Under the pieces are notes generated by a model, which was given only the letters and a program-made list of their open reading frames with translations, was not told the origin of the DNA and did no database searches. Positions 23,153 to 35,833 of a DNA stretch of 64,000 bases are shown here, piece after piece. The number at the start of each line of letters is the position of its first letter. Positions within the stretch are counted from its first letter, which is position 1. Made by a program: the position numbers and the translations under genes. Origin of the DNA: Ziziphus jujuba (taxonomy: Eukaryota; Streptophyta; Magnoliopsida; Rosales; Rhamnaceae); assembly GCF_031755915.1 (NCBI RefSeq), contig NC_083386.1, forward strand, positions 19,763,001 to 19,827,000, read 5' to 3'.

Positions 23153-26100
23153 TTATTGATCAACCCTCTCATCCCTCCTGACAGAACAAAGAGTAACATC
23201 ATCGTCATAGTCCGAACAACATTCACCTGCAATGCTAGATCCATCTTCTTGCACATTAAGACTGTCATGGCCGCTACAAGTGGTTCTTAGAACAGTTTCG
23301 CAATCTGACCTTCCTGACAGAGAAACCAGACCCATTGCTGCAATGCTGCTTGCAATAACATCAACATCTCTTGTTCCACTGTATAGACCCCGGCTTCCAG
23401 TAACAAACATACTAGAATTGTCATCAGCATTTGTCAGAACAGCAGGCAACACATCCAACAGTGGCGAGCTAGTCTGGCTTGAACCACTGATGAGCAAGCG
23501 CAGAGTCTCTCTTGCACTCTTCTCCACCACTGAATCAGTTTTAGGAATTAATGGGCTCACAAGTTTTGGATGCAGTGGCGGGATGGTGGTTGAAATAGTG
23601 GGGCCAGCACTCACCAGATAACCTTGACCTGAAGAACAAACATCAATAACTGGAATGTGGACAATTGGATCACACATGAGAGGTGTGAAGGTTGGGATCT
23701 GCTGAGAAGTTGGCCTTGGCAATCGGACCAATGGGTCCGGCATAAACGCAGGGAAATCCACAGAGGGAGAATCGACCAAATTAAAAGGTGGTGTTTGAGT
23801 CAACAAGCTGGAGGGCATTGTAGATGGTAATAAAGAAGCAAGTGGTGGAAGCAAAGTTGATTCAATTCCTGAGCTAGGATGCTGTGAAGATTCTGCTGAG
23901 CCTTGTAATGTTGATGCACCCGGAGGGCAAAAACAATAGTAGGGAGATAAAAGAGGAGTACCTATGTAAGGTAATTGAGTTGCTGGGCCCATAGTAGGTG
24001 GAGCAGCCAATTTTCCTAATGAATCCAGAAAACAGGACGAAGACAATGAGCAACTTCGGATAATTTCAGGAAGTTTGTCATTGTCAAAGTGATTTGAAGA
24101 AGAATCAGCTGTAACTGGTGATGCAATGGTTAGGTTATCAACAGCTGAAAAATGGCTGTCTCCACGCCTCCGCAACTTATCTCTAGCTGCAGTTCTTAAA
24201 GAAGAAATGCTTCTGGGCAGACCTTCTTTAAAGGAACTTGATCTTGGACTCAGGCTGCCCTGAAATGATGAATTTGTCCTCAATGTCTGACTGCCGGTGT
24301 GTCTGGAACGAAGAGATTTTGATGATGTGGAAAAGATTTGTCCCTCTTGTGCCGTATCAGAATGTTCATTTGTGGCACCCAAGATCTCATGTGAGCCTCC
24401 TGATCTTGATGAGGTCAAACCTAAAGTCGATCCCACAAGATAGGCACGAAGGTGGGTTGCAAAGCAGCCAAGCCGCGACTCACTGATTCCAGTTAATTCA
24501 GCAATAGAGGGTTTCCTCATAAGTAGATCCTTCATCTATTACAGGGATTGGAAAAAGAAGAAAAAGAAATCAATAACCACCATACCAAATCAGTGAACAA
24601 AATAATAGCGAAACATTATGTGGACCCACATTATCCTCCAACTACATCCAAACTATCATAGCAAAATTCATGAGCAACGTAATTATCACTTGAATGAAAC
24701 AGAAAGATATGGATGTAAACGGTCTCAATTCTTAAAAGTTCAGAAGTATCATTCAGAGAATTTCTTCAAAATTGCAACAAAATAAGACAACAAAAGTAAA
24801 ATGTACCTTCGCAAGCAATTCAATCCCCAAGAGCTTCGATTTCTCAGAGCACCAAAAGTAAAAAACCTGGCCATCCGGGACTTCTATAAGGAAAGATCGG
24901 CCAGAATCATCTTCTGGTATGTCACTGACTGCTATAGAACACTGGGATTTGCAACCAACAGTACATAGCCTCTCATTGAGACCATCATCTCCAATGAAAG
25001 AGAGGCGTAAGCTAGATGTTGGCAAGACCGTAAGGTTCAAATTTCCCCTGTTACAAATTTAAAAAGAAAAACACTTAAAAGTTTTAGATGGTAAATCACA
25101 AGCAAAGCATCCATCACTAAAGGAAAGACACGATTGAAGTTCAATAGCAGATATCTTAGAATACTGCATTCACATATCAGCACAATGTAAATACGTTCAA
25201 AAGTAAAAACCAACCTTAAGCAATTAAATGCTAAAAGATTTTTCTCCAAATGGACTACAAAACATCTGTGCTAAAAGACATCCTAGTAGGAACTCTAAAA
25301 TTGCAACAAAAATCTTCAAACTACTTTCTTTCTCCCATTTGCTTTTCCCAGCTAACAGCAGAATTTTTTTTTTTTTTTTTTTTTTCTTAAGATGATAAGA
25401 ACTTGAACTAAAATACATAACCCCACACACCAAACTTAAGCCAATTATAGACATTAAAAAAAGTTTTAACAATTCTTTTTTCCTTGTAAAGAAATAACAA
25501 ATCACAGATTTAAAAATTAAAAGCCTGCCCCTCATACCTACATCATTAAGTACCTCAATTACAACTACCTCAATTACAACATAGACACAGCCTATATAGC
25601 AATCCATGCAAGATCCCAACCCCTTGCCTTAGTATAACACTTGAAATATACAGCACAGAACTTGTGAAGACAACAATGCATGTTTACATCTATAGTGCAA
25701 TAATACCCTTGATTTTCAAATACTATATAAAAAAATCTAGCATCATATGTCCAATGATTGTCCTATCTAAATCAGCCTGCAACCTATTTCATAACTGGAA
25801 TCGGTTTACAACCACATTCAAGCGTCAATTACTCAGTTTCCAACTACACTGATTTAAATTCACAAAACAAATTATATCTGCATAAGCAGTGCAAATTAAC
25901 TTCTAACAAATAATTTTACACAAAATCATTTCACATACAAGTCTTGACTTAGCATGCAGATATAAATGAAATCTGAAAGCAAACTGACCTTCTGTAGACC
26001 AAGATAGATATATATATATATAAAAAACCCAAAAAAAAAAAAAAAAGGTGTACCGGGTCAAATAGTTGTATAGTCTAATAAAGGAATACCACTTATAAAG

Positions 26101-28830
26101 AATAATAATTCACATAAAATAAACAATTGCAATATCACACAAAGCTATAAAATTCAAAGCCACATAATAACATAAACACAGTGTCACAAACAAGGCATTT
26201 CAAACTCATTTACACGTCAATTCAAGTGTCAACCCTACATATCCAAAAAAGCAGCAGCAATCTATATAATATAGGATAATGAAACTACCTTTACTTCTTC
26301 TTAATTCAGATCATAATAGAATACGCCCACTTTACCTACAAGTCAAAAGATATATTTATTTGGAAGAATGAACATTGCCACCATTAATAAGCTAAATATG
26401 CACTCCTGTAGTCTACTGAATATCATAACTACTTGATACACTACCAGTAACATTGTATTTACATGCAAACTTGATGTCAGAACAAATTCTATTAATTAAG
26501 CCATGGTTACCCTGATGGAAACATTAAAATCTTTGAAATACGCTCCATATCAGAACAGCCATGAATTACAAACAAACAAAAGATTATAACAAATAAGCAA
26601 AGTAAAAATGAACTTCCCCAGGGATGGACTTATACAGAATATTGTACTAATAAATAACACAATCACAACAATATATTGCAGCTTTTCAATTATATTTTCT
26701 TCTTGATAGATTAAGGAGACAAAAAACAAATTGTTACTCTTACTACTTTATTATACACAGCAAGTATGAAAAAAGAACATTATTAAACTAACCTCCATGG
26801 GGTTGTCCCATGTCAAACTGCAACCATGACTAAGCAGCATGACATTAAGATGCAACAGTCTATATAATGACCAACTATAATCTACATATACACACTTAAC
26901 CGTTTTAATTGTGAATATTTCCATATATTGTCAACAATCACATGGAGATAGTAAATTCAAGAAAACAACAAATAGTAATAAAATATATATATATATATAT
27001 TACAAGTTTGAATTGTAAAACAATACAAGCAGCAAACAACATGAAACCATATTAAATATGACACTGATGGCACTAAGCCATTACATGAGCCCTCAAGTAA
27101 AAAAGATTAATATGAAAACTCAGGAAGGAAAAATTACTTTGTATGATTTAAGTTAAGAATCCACAGAATACACAATCCACTGCACAAAGTATATACAACC
27201 AAGATATGCAATGTCCTAAAAAAACAACAGATATACACATGAGCACCTCAAATTATCAGACACGAACTTACGGGTAATACATATGTTTGGTATACTCCAG
27301 AACATCACATCATTATTAACAGCAGGTATATCTTAAACCAGCTGCCTGCATGAAATGTCAAAAGCATGATTTTATGGTAGAGGGCAGTCAAGTAACATGA
27401 GATACAAGCAAAGAAGACTAAATGTGCATTTTACTACATGATATACACGTGAGATGAGATCAAAACATCATAAATTAGCATGACTCAAAGAAACAAGTTG
27501 GTTTACCAAAATTCAACAATAAATAGTTTTCTTTAAACTAAAGAACTACTATTCCAAGCGAAACTGATGCACAATATAGGAGTTAGCAATTTGAAACAGT
27601 GAAGTGGCTCAGAATTATAGTTAAGATGTTTTGTATAAACCCCACATAACATTTCATATTCAAGTACCTTCTACAAATCCAATCTAGAACGCCAATATGA
27701 TCGTCCAAACCACAAATATGACGAAAACAACCTAGAATCAATGATGCCTATGTAATGATACTTCGGTCAGTTACAAAATGATTTGTTTCTATTACAGATG
27801 AACCAAAAAATTTCATCATGTAATAACTAACATAAACATACCCACAGGAATACAATTGTCAAAATTATTCAATCTAAAGAATACAAGATTACAAACACGA
27901 AGGGAAGCGAAATATAGTACAGCCACCAATTTAAGCAATCAGGCATTTTATAGACACACCGATATCCATATAATTGAAGTTACCTTGTAGCTGCAGGGCA
28001 CAACAGCGTCCCTTGCTTGTTGATCTTTCCAACACGAATGGAAACAAGGGGTATACAGAAGCACCTAGCTAGCATACCAACTTCCACAGGCTCAAAATGC
28101 TGCTCACAAAACAAAGAAACAAAGTAAATACATTAACTACACTCTCATCGTTAAAACTCATTTCATATCAAAAAATTTCAACGAAATTACATTACACACG
28201 TTAATGACTAACGCCAAAAAAAATTAAACGAAATTTATTCAAAAAGAAAAAAAAAATCAAAAACAAATTAGTATCAACTTCTTTGTGCAGGACTCACGGC
28301 CAGCAGATGAAACCGTGCAAACCTTCAACTGCCATCAAAACCTAAATTCTACACAGAATTGCAGGACAAGCTTCCAAAACCCCAGAAGCTGTGAATTTCT
28401 CAATTAAAGAGAACAAAAATTCATCCCGAATCAAAGATCCAATTCTTGGAAATCTATCTACCTGGCTTAAATGAGCCAGAAGGCTATCTTCGGCGACGCC
28501 GTTGGAAGCGTTCATCTTCAACAGGGGCTTCAACCTCTCATCTGAACGACACGCGCCCATTACCTGCATATCAAGCGCCTGAAGCCATTGTAGAACCATG
28601 TCTTCTCGATTGCTGTTCTGAAGCAACAGATCTCCGTCTCCTTCATCTACGAAAATCTCCGTCAATCGCTCCTCAAGCCCAATCTCACTCCTCGACGTAG
28701 ATCCGGCACCGGATTGCTCAACGCTTTTCGAGGACGACGAATCATCGAAATCCTGACCGTCAGAATGATCAAAAGCTCTGTCGTCCTTGTCATCGTTACC
28801 GTATGAATAGTGATTTCTAGGGTCAGCCAT
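23153..28830 (-). CDS. Plant-specific 'flocculation/FLO11-like' protein, 702 aa
   Basis: Four coding exons with GT-AG introns: 28830-28462, 28099-27984, 25047-24807 and 24535-23153. Phases match at every junction and give 702 residues. The start MADPRNHYSYGNDDKDD is the family's usual N-terminus; an in-frame ATG at 28971 lies upstream but probably in the 5' UTR. Residues 1-50 are acidic and Ser-rich. Residues 50-270 (EERLTEIFVDEGDGDLLL, RVGKINKQGTLLCP, FYFWCSEKSKLLGIELLAK, PSIAELTGISESRLG) form the conserved part. The rest is Ser/Pro-rich low complexity ending in DVDVIASSIAAMGLVSLS. No signal peptide or membrane segment is seen. The 'flocculation' name in plant databases reflects only Ser/Thr-rich similarity to yeast FLO11; the role is unknown. 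Intron 2 is 2.9 kb. As I recall, the Arabidopsis equivalent is At2g39950. Confidence 0.87.
25048..27983 (-). other. Intron 2 of the FLO11-like gene (2.9 kb)
   Basis: A long AT-rich intron with no exon-like ORF. It holds a poly-T run at 25366-25385, a poly-A run at 26031-26046 and an AT microsatellite at about 26984-27000. No transposon termini were recognised. Confidence 0.75.
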
Positions 28831-29220
28831 AGCTAGCGAATAAGAAATTCCTTCAAGAAATTTGGCAAAATCCGGTGAAATAATTCGTTTAACAATCACA
28901 AAGAGAAATTCGCTGCTATAGATTGGATAATTTTCTTTTAAATTTTCTTTCTTTAATTTGACAATCTTCAATTCGAAACCCTACGAAAACAAAGAATCAA
29001 ATCGGTTTCCACAAAAGCAAAGATCGAATCCCGTGTGGCAGAGGAGAAAGAGCGAAGGAGGCTTTCTCTTTTTCAGAGCGATAAATAATATCTCCCACAG
29101 AAAATTAATTAGGCTTTCTTTTTTTTTTTTTTTTTTCCTCACGTTCTCAAATAAAATGGAAGGGATAAGAGTGGACAACAAAGGGTTTGGTGTATAATAC
29201 ATAAGCAGAGAAAAGTGAGA
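28831..29220 (-). promoter_or_regulatory. 5' UTR / proximal promoter of the FLO11-like gene
   Basis: Non-coding sequence upstream of the ATG at 28830. A 19-base T-run near 29118-29136 (A-run on the gene's strand) and A/G-rich stretches lie here. No clear TATA box can be singled out, so the transcription start is not defined. Confidence 0.35.
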
Positions 29221-29481
29221 GGACGGGTGGGGAAGACCATGTCGGACTCAAAGGCGGTTTATGAAATCTAATTTTGAGTTAGGTTCTCATATCCGTGGTT
29301 GCAAAATCAGATTGATTGCCCACGTCAGCAATTGTTACCCAAAGCGGGACCCGTTTTTGAGTTGTGGAGGCCAATGCGTCCCAAGAGAAGATCAACGTAG
29401 AGGGATGTGCCACGTCATAGATTTTTAGCCGACCAATGCCGTATAAGTGGTCGAGTGCGTTGGTATCGCAGCGTGTGGCAT

Positions 29482-29482
<1 letters not shown>

Positions 29483-29521
<39 letters not shown>
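29483..29521. repeat. (GA)n microsatellite upstream of the FLO11-like gene
   Basis: About 19 GA dinucleotides, about 650 bp before the start codon. GA/CT repeats are common in plant core promoters and leaders; no function is shown here. Confidence 0.9.
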
Positions 29522-29522
<1 letters not shown>

Positions 29523-32500
29523 AATAAGATTGTACGACAACAACATTGAGATGGAGTTGGAGGTGTATGGTTAATGGGCTATTTTCTGTTTGAGCAATTA
29601 TTAATTTTATTATAAGGTTGTCATTTTTCTTCTTTTATTTTTTTATTATTATAAGGTCTTCATTTTTCTTCTATTTATTCAGGGAAACTACTAGGAATAG
29701 TACTTATATATTCTTATTACGCGACGAGAGTCCATGAAAGTGATGGACATTTTTAGAAATTCAACCACTGAAATAATGTTGCACGCAGGACCGACCTAAT
29801 CGACAGCTAATCTTAAAATATCTTTCATGTGGGCCCTCTAATATATATATATATATATACATTTTTTTTTTTTTGCTAAAAGTGATATGGGGCCCTCTAA
29901 TGTACTCACTCTGTTATCCATACTATCGATCAGCATTTTTATTTTTTTTTGTTTTCCTTATTTATTTTAATGGGCTTGTTTTTTTTTATTGAAGAATTTG
30001 ATCCAATACCCTTTGTTAAAAGCCTCTAATAAAATATTCTTTTTTTTTCATTTTTTTTATTTTACCTTTTTATTTTATAATATTTTCATATTATTCTTTT
30101 TAAATTTTAAAAAAAAAAAAGGGAGGTAAAAACATGAATTGGAGCCCGAAGGAAAGAGCCATTTTTTTCCTGAATGGAGCCGAAGAACAAAGGAAGGGAA
30201 AGTGAGAGAGAATGGTGAAGCAGCTACTGGAGAATTCTTCAATAGGAGAGTTGAGTGGAGGAAGCATCCTAAGCAAGCCCTGCACCAATCTTTGAAATCT
30301 ATGGTTGTTGCAGTCACTGCTTTTTCTTTTTTGCTTTTGGCTTTGGTTCTCCTGCTTCGTTTGTTTTCTTTCTTCCTCCTCCGAAATTGTGAGGGATATT
30401 GAGTTGGAGAAGATGAAATTTAGGATCTAGGGTTTGAGAAAAAAAGGAAAAAAAAAAAAAAAAAGGATTTTCATGTTATTTTTAATTTTTATTAAGGATA
30501 AAATAGGTGTAGAAAGGTAAAACAAAAAAAGATTGAAGGTGGGAGGGTATATACTTGCAATAGGAGTATTGGGCCAAATTCTCTTCTTTTATTTATTTTT
30601 TTTTTTTTTTGGCTAAATATTTTGATGGGCTTTGTTATTTTAATACAATGTAGTTTCATTATTTTTACATTTTATATATACAGGATCAATATTTCTGTAG
30701 TTTAAAAATAGTCTAACATCAGATTGAGTCTCATTAATAATTTGTTTACTGTTAAAATGCATATGTAACATAAGGATCTTTTAAAAAACATAGAAGTATA
30801 ATTAGAATGAAATTTCTATTATAATTAATATAATACGGCAAAGGAAAAAATTAAAAGTTTTGGATCAATGTTAAATAATCTTAGTGAAGTGTTTGGGTAA
30901 TGATAAATTTAATTTAAAATTTTCCAGAAAAGTAAAAAAAATTTCTATTTGGATAATTTTTAAAAGAAAAAACTTTTAGGTTCCAGTGGAAAATAAACCT
31001 TATAATGTGGAAAACTGATAGGAAAGTAGATCGTACTAAAGATGTATTATTCTAAAATTTCCTAAAAAACTGATATTACGTATTTTTTTAAATACAATTT
31101 TATTTTTTAATTTTAATATATAAATTTATTTAATTATTTGTAATTTCTATTTTCTTATATAATTAAGCAAATACTGTAAAAAGAATTTCAAAAAAAATTA
31201 TTTTCAGAAAATTAAATTTCAAAAAAATTAGTTTCAAAAATTAGTTTTTTTCAATATTTTTCTTTTTACCAAACACCCTATAAAAGTTATTGATTATAAT
31301 TTGTTAATACACAGGTAAAATATAAAAATATTCAAATTATAGGGGACATTTGTGCCAAAAAAAAAAATCTTTTTTATTATTAGTATCATTAATATTGTGT
31401 TTAAATAGACTATTCTTTTTTTTATTTTCCTTTTTCGCTTCACATGGTCAGATCGCTTGAAATGTTACATGTTTTACATTTTATCTTCCAAGCTACAGAA
31501 AGTCTCATTGCTCATAATTTTTTTTTTTTTTTTTTGCTGAATTCATTGTTCATAAATTATTGTGTTTTGTCACTTTCATCCAATTATACATTTTCCATTG
31601 ATAAATTAAATGAAATTCACCGTACATAATTTAACTCTATTGGTAATTCTTCACCGTACATAATCTAACTTGTATATATGCCTAATTTTCTCGAGATAAA
31701 ATTAAATAGTTATTGAATAATCTATTTCTTGGTGGCAAAAATTATAACAAAAAAAAATTAAAATTTTAAATTATATTAATCATTTTAAAATCATATCAAC
31801 TAATTTTTATTATAAATTAAAAAATTATTAAAAGATAATGTAAAAATAAATAGTCCAAGTACCACCCAATTTTTTTTTTTAATTTTACCAAAATTTTACA
31901 TAAAAATGCACGATTTGACCAATTTGACAAAAAAATAAAATTTTGGGTGACTTGACAATTCATTTTTCTTTTTTTTTTTTTTTTGGGAAAAGGTAAAGAG
32001 CAGAAAGTTTAATAACTGAATAATAAAACGTAATTTCACTTTTCCTTTTTTTTTTTTTTTTCAGTGAATAAGGTTTAGTTTAGAGTTGTTGTAAATTATA
32101 AAAAGAAAGGGTAAAAACTTTATTAAAGCAATAATCAATTTTTCTAATAATTTAATTAGTATATAGTAAAGTATTATTTTAAAATTATTAAAAATTATAA
32201 AATTAGAATTTGAGTGTTTGAAAATTAATTATATTCAAATCGAATCAAATTAATTAACTATATAATTTTTATTATAACAAATATCAAAATTAAAGAGCAA
32301 ATATTATTTAATAGTTATATGTATGATTAATTGGGAGTTAAAGATCACTTGCTTCATTAAGTATTCATAGGTGAAGATCTTTAAATTTTATAAGGATACA
32401 AATATTGTTATGAATAATAAATGTAAATTTTTTTCAATTCCTAAAATTAAGCTATCATTCCAAATTAAAAGCTTTTTTCTTTATTATTTGAATTAACTTA

Positions 32501-33690
32501 AAAATTGATCATGTATGGTCACCATCCCTCTTTTAAAAAGATTAAATAAGGAGATCAATTTTATTATAAATCTATATATTATAATATTGAATCATCATTA
32601 TTAATTTCAAATAATTAATTATATTATGATATTGAAATCTATATATTATGATATTGCAATTAATTAATTTACCAATATTAAATATTCATAATATAATTTA
32701 ATTATATTTATTATTGTTATTATTATTACCATTATTATTTATCATATAACCTTATAAGATAATTTATTTATGCTTAGATATATTTTATTAAGATCAAATA
32801 AAGAGATTAACTTCATTATTGAAATCTATATATTATGATATCAAAATTTCATTTATTGCACATCTATATATGTATATGTATTAATATATGGAATATAATT
32901 ATTAATTACCATATACAAAATCTTTTTATTTTACAATAAAATAAATATAATAAACTAACAAAGATATTAATAAATAGATTATAAATCTCTTTTTAATTTT
33001 TTTTTATTCTGACTATATTTTTTTATTCTTTGTAAATAATTAAGTTTTCTATATTAAATCCTTATAATATAACTTAATTGCCTATTATTATTATTATTTA
33101 CTTTTTACTTTGTAAGGTAATTTATTAATTGTTACATATATTTTACCTTGTATGATAATTTGTTATTTTATAATTAAATAAACATGACAAAGGAATAAAG
33201 ATATTAATATATAAGCTATATAAATTAGAAGATCTATTTTATTATTAATTATTGCACATAAAATCTTATTATATACCAATAAAATAAATATAACAAAACA
33301 ATAAAAATATTAATATATAAATTATTATTATTTTAAATATTTCTTTATTATAACTATCTTTTTTAGATATGTTTTGATTATAAAATTAAAAAGATCTATT
33401 TGAGAAAACCATCCATTATCACTGTATAACTGATAAACTTAAAAGAACTAAAAACATAAATATTTACGGAAATATGAAAAGTTTAAAATGGAAGTAAGAG
33501 AGTAATTTAAATATTAGATGAAATGCCAAAGTTATTAATAATTCAGGTTGCATATGATATCTGCTGAGTATGGTTCATAGAGGTTACTACTTACTACTAT
33601 ACTACCTAGTGCCTACTACTGCCCAGTATTCTGCCCATTGTCCTGACTAGTTGATGATGCCATCATTTCTATAAATATTATGATAATACG
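29522..33690. other. AT-rich intergenic region without supported genes
   Basis: Very low GC, with many T-runs (about 29866, 30595, 31520, 31969, 32048) and an AT repeat at 29842-29858. At 32560-33330 AT-rich words recur (ATCTATATATTATGATATTG at 32638 and 32826; AATAAAATAAATATAA...ATATTAATA at 32935, 33170 and 33280), suggesting degenerate tandem or transposon repeats. An 87-codon plus-strand stretch (30139-30402) with a hydrophobic C-terminal half is the only coding-like hint; it matches nothing I know. Confidence 0.5.
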
Positions 33691-33707
33691 TGGTACTGAC
33701 TATTCTA

Positions 33708-33727
33708 CTTTTATATATTATATAGAT
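33708..33727 (-). mobile_element. Helitron-like 5' end (copy 1)
   Basis: On the minus strand A|TCTATATAATATATAAAAG: a TC start preceded by A, as Helitrons require, followed within 30 bases by a CCACGT word. The same 17-bp start recurs at 35186 and 35832. No CTRR hairpin end was found with confidence. Confidence 0.4.
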
Positions 33728-34566
33728 TCCAATTTATAAATCTAATTGAAATTTTTTTAAAATTTGTTTAAAACTAATTTCAGACAAACTTACTAACAAC
33801 TAAAAATGCCTCTTATTTCTTTTTATTTTTTATTTTTCAATGACAACTACAATTAGTTTGATTTATATCATTAGATATGTGAGCATGTAGTGTGCCTCTA
33901 TCTTTTTCTACCAAAATTAAAACGGAAAAAAAATTAAAGGTGGGGGGGGGGGAAGATATATACCATTATTACTTTATAAGATTATAAAAATCATCTTATA
34001 AATTTTAAAAAATTAGTTTAGTGTTTTTTTCTTTACTCTAATTAAATATTTAATTTTTTCTAACAACTCCAAGTCTCCAATTAAACTTTTTTTTTTTGTG
34101 GGAAATAAGTCTCCAATTAAACCTTTAAAAATTATTTTAAAAAAAATAATAAAATATTTAGATTATTTCTCCAAATTACCTTCATTTTAAACATATAATC
34201 ACTCTCCTACCTTTTAGGCTTCAAGTGAGATATGAGAAGGAGATGCAGACTAGCAATCCATTCAACAATTCCCTGAGAAAAAGAAAACAAAAAAATTTTA
34301 AAAAAATAATAAAAAAAAAAACCAGAAACAAAAATTGTAAAACCAATCAATTTTTTTCCATCACCTAACTGGTTTCAATTGAAGCCCCCAAAAACATTTT
34401 TCCTCAGTCAGCTCTTGGTTTTCTCATATATCTCTCAGTTTTCAAAAATCAATAAAAACAAAAAACTTTAATAACGTTAATAACCAAAATTAGAAATATA
34501 AAATAATAAAAACCATTAAAATATTGAACATCAAAATTTCAAATAACCGGAAGGTGACACTTAACT

Positions 34567-34823
34567 TATTTGATAAATAAAATCAAATCAAATAATTTGT
34601 TTTGAATATAAATTTCAATTCGCCATGTTTAACAATTATATTCTAAAAATGATATATCAAATTTTTTCATTAATAAAATAAAATTATATTATTTATGAAA
34701 ATTTTGTGCCCAAATAAGGAAATATGTTTATTAATTTCTATATAATCACATTTGTATATATAAAAATATTTAAAATACATTTGATTAAGGAACCATATAT
34801 ATGCAAATTCATTTTACGGCGTA
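34567..34823. repeat. AT-rich direct repeat, copy A
   Basis: It runs from AAATCAAATCAAATAATTTG through GCCATGTTTAACAATTAT and TTGTATATATAAAAATATTT to CCATATATATGCAAAT. A diverged copy in the same order and orientation lies at about 35355-35551. Confidence 0.65.
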
Positions 34824-35165
34824 TATAATATCATAATAATAAAATATATATTTTTGTGTACAACCAATAGAAGGTAAAAATATCATAATCTTTCAATCAA
34901 TTCTTTCAATTTACATCCAAATTTATTATATATATAGAAATACTCTATGTCATATATATAATGGTTATAATAATAGGTTTTATATATTTTTGGATATAAT
35001 CATAAAAGGTAAAAAAAATCTTATACTTTAAATAGCTGTTCAATTTGGTGTTAATTAATATTTTAATAGGATTATAAATAATAATAAAAAAATAATATTT
35101 TATTTTATTGATAATTTGGAAAAAATTTTAAAAAACATTACGATAGCATGTAACACTAATTCTTC

Positions 35166-35187
35166 TTCATTTATATATTATATAGAT
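35166..35187 (-). mobile_element. Helitron-like 5' end (copy 2)
   Basis: Minus-strand A|TCTATATAATATATAAATG, one base different from the copies at 33726 and 35832 in the first 19. Confidence 0.38.
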
Positions 35188-35354
35188 AATATAATATAAC
35201 ATTATAATAATAAGAATAAAAATGTATATAATTTAAAAATAGTAATACTTGCATTATTGGGTAATGATCTTCCCCATTAGTCCAAGTATATTTGATTAAA
35301 ATATGATCTTCCTTAGCCGTCTATCTAATATAATAATACAAATATATATTAATT

Positions 35355-35551
35355 GGTAATAAAATAAGATTAAATAATTTGTTTTGAAAATAAATCTTAT
35401 TTTACTATGTTTAACAATTGTTATTTATGATATTATATTTTTTATATCCAAATAAAAGATATCCTTATTAATTTCCATGTAACTATATTTGTATATATAA
35501 ACATATTTAAAAATATATTTAATTAAGAAAACTATATATATGCAAATACAT
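35355..35551. repeat. AT-rich direct repeat, copy B
   Basis: Shares ordered words with 34567-34823 (AAATAATTTGTTTTGAA, ATGTTTAACAATTG, TTTGTATATATAAACATATTT, CTATATATATGCAAAT). A further partial copy starts at about 35570. It lies between Helitron-like ends 2 and 3, so it may be internal Helitron sequence. Confidence 0.6.
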
Positions 35552-35811
35552 TTTACATATTTGACTTATTTGGTAAATAAAATAAAATCAAATATTTTGT
35601 TTATTTTAAATTTATTTCAAATTATTACCATATATTATTTTATTAATTGTTTGATTATTATATTAAAATTTGATTTTATATATATTTGGGTATAAACATA
35701 AAAGATAAAATAATAAACAAATAAATAAATTATAAATAATATAAAAATAAAGAAGATGCTTTGGGAGGGAATTTAAAAAAAGCATATGCTGACACGTGGC
35801 GCATGCGGTTC

Positions 35812-35833
35812 TTCTTTTATATATTATATAGAT
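35812..35833 (-). mobile_element. Helitron-like 5' end (copy 3)
   Basis: Minus-strand A|TCTATATAATATATAAAAG followed by AAGAACCGCATGCGCCACGT, the best of the three. A GCCACGTGTC word just inside the 5' end is frequent in plant non-autonomous Helitrons as I recall them. Confidence 0.5.

Noticed and set aside
23232..23621. 129-codon plus-strand open frame
   Set aside because: Opposite-strand shadow of the last exon of the FLO11-like gene.
25224..25619. 131-codon minus-strand open frame with poly-Lys
   Set aside because: Lies in intron 2 of the FLO11-like gene and crosses a poly-T run; no homology recognised.
30075..30402. Overlapping 80-87-codon frames on both strands
   Set aside because: No recognisable domain; the hydrophobic run could be chance in T-rich DNA. 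Mentioned only within the intergenic entry.
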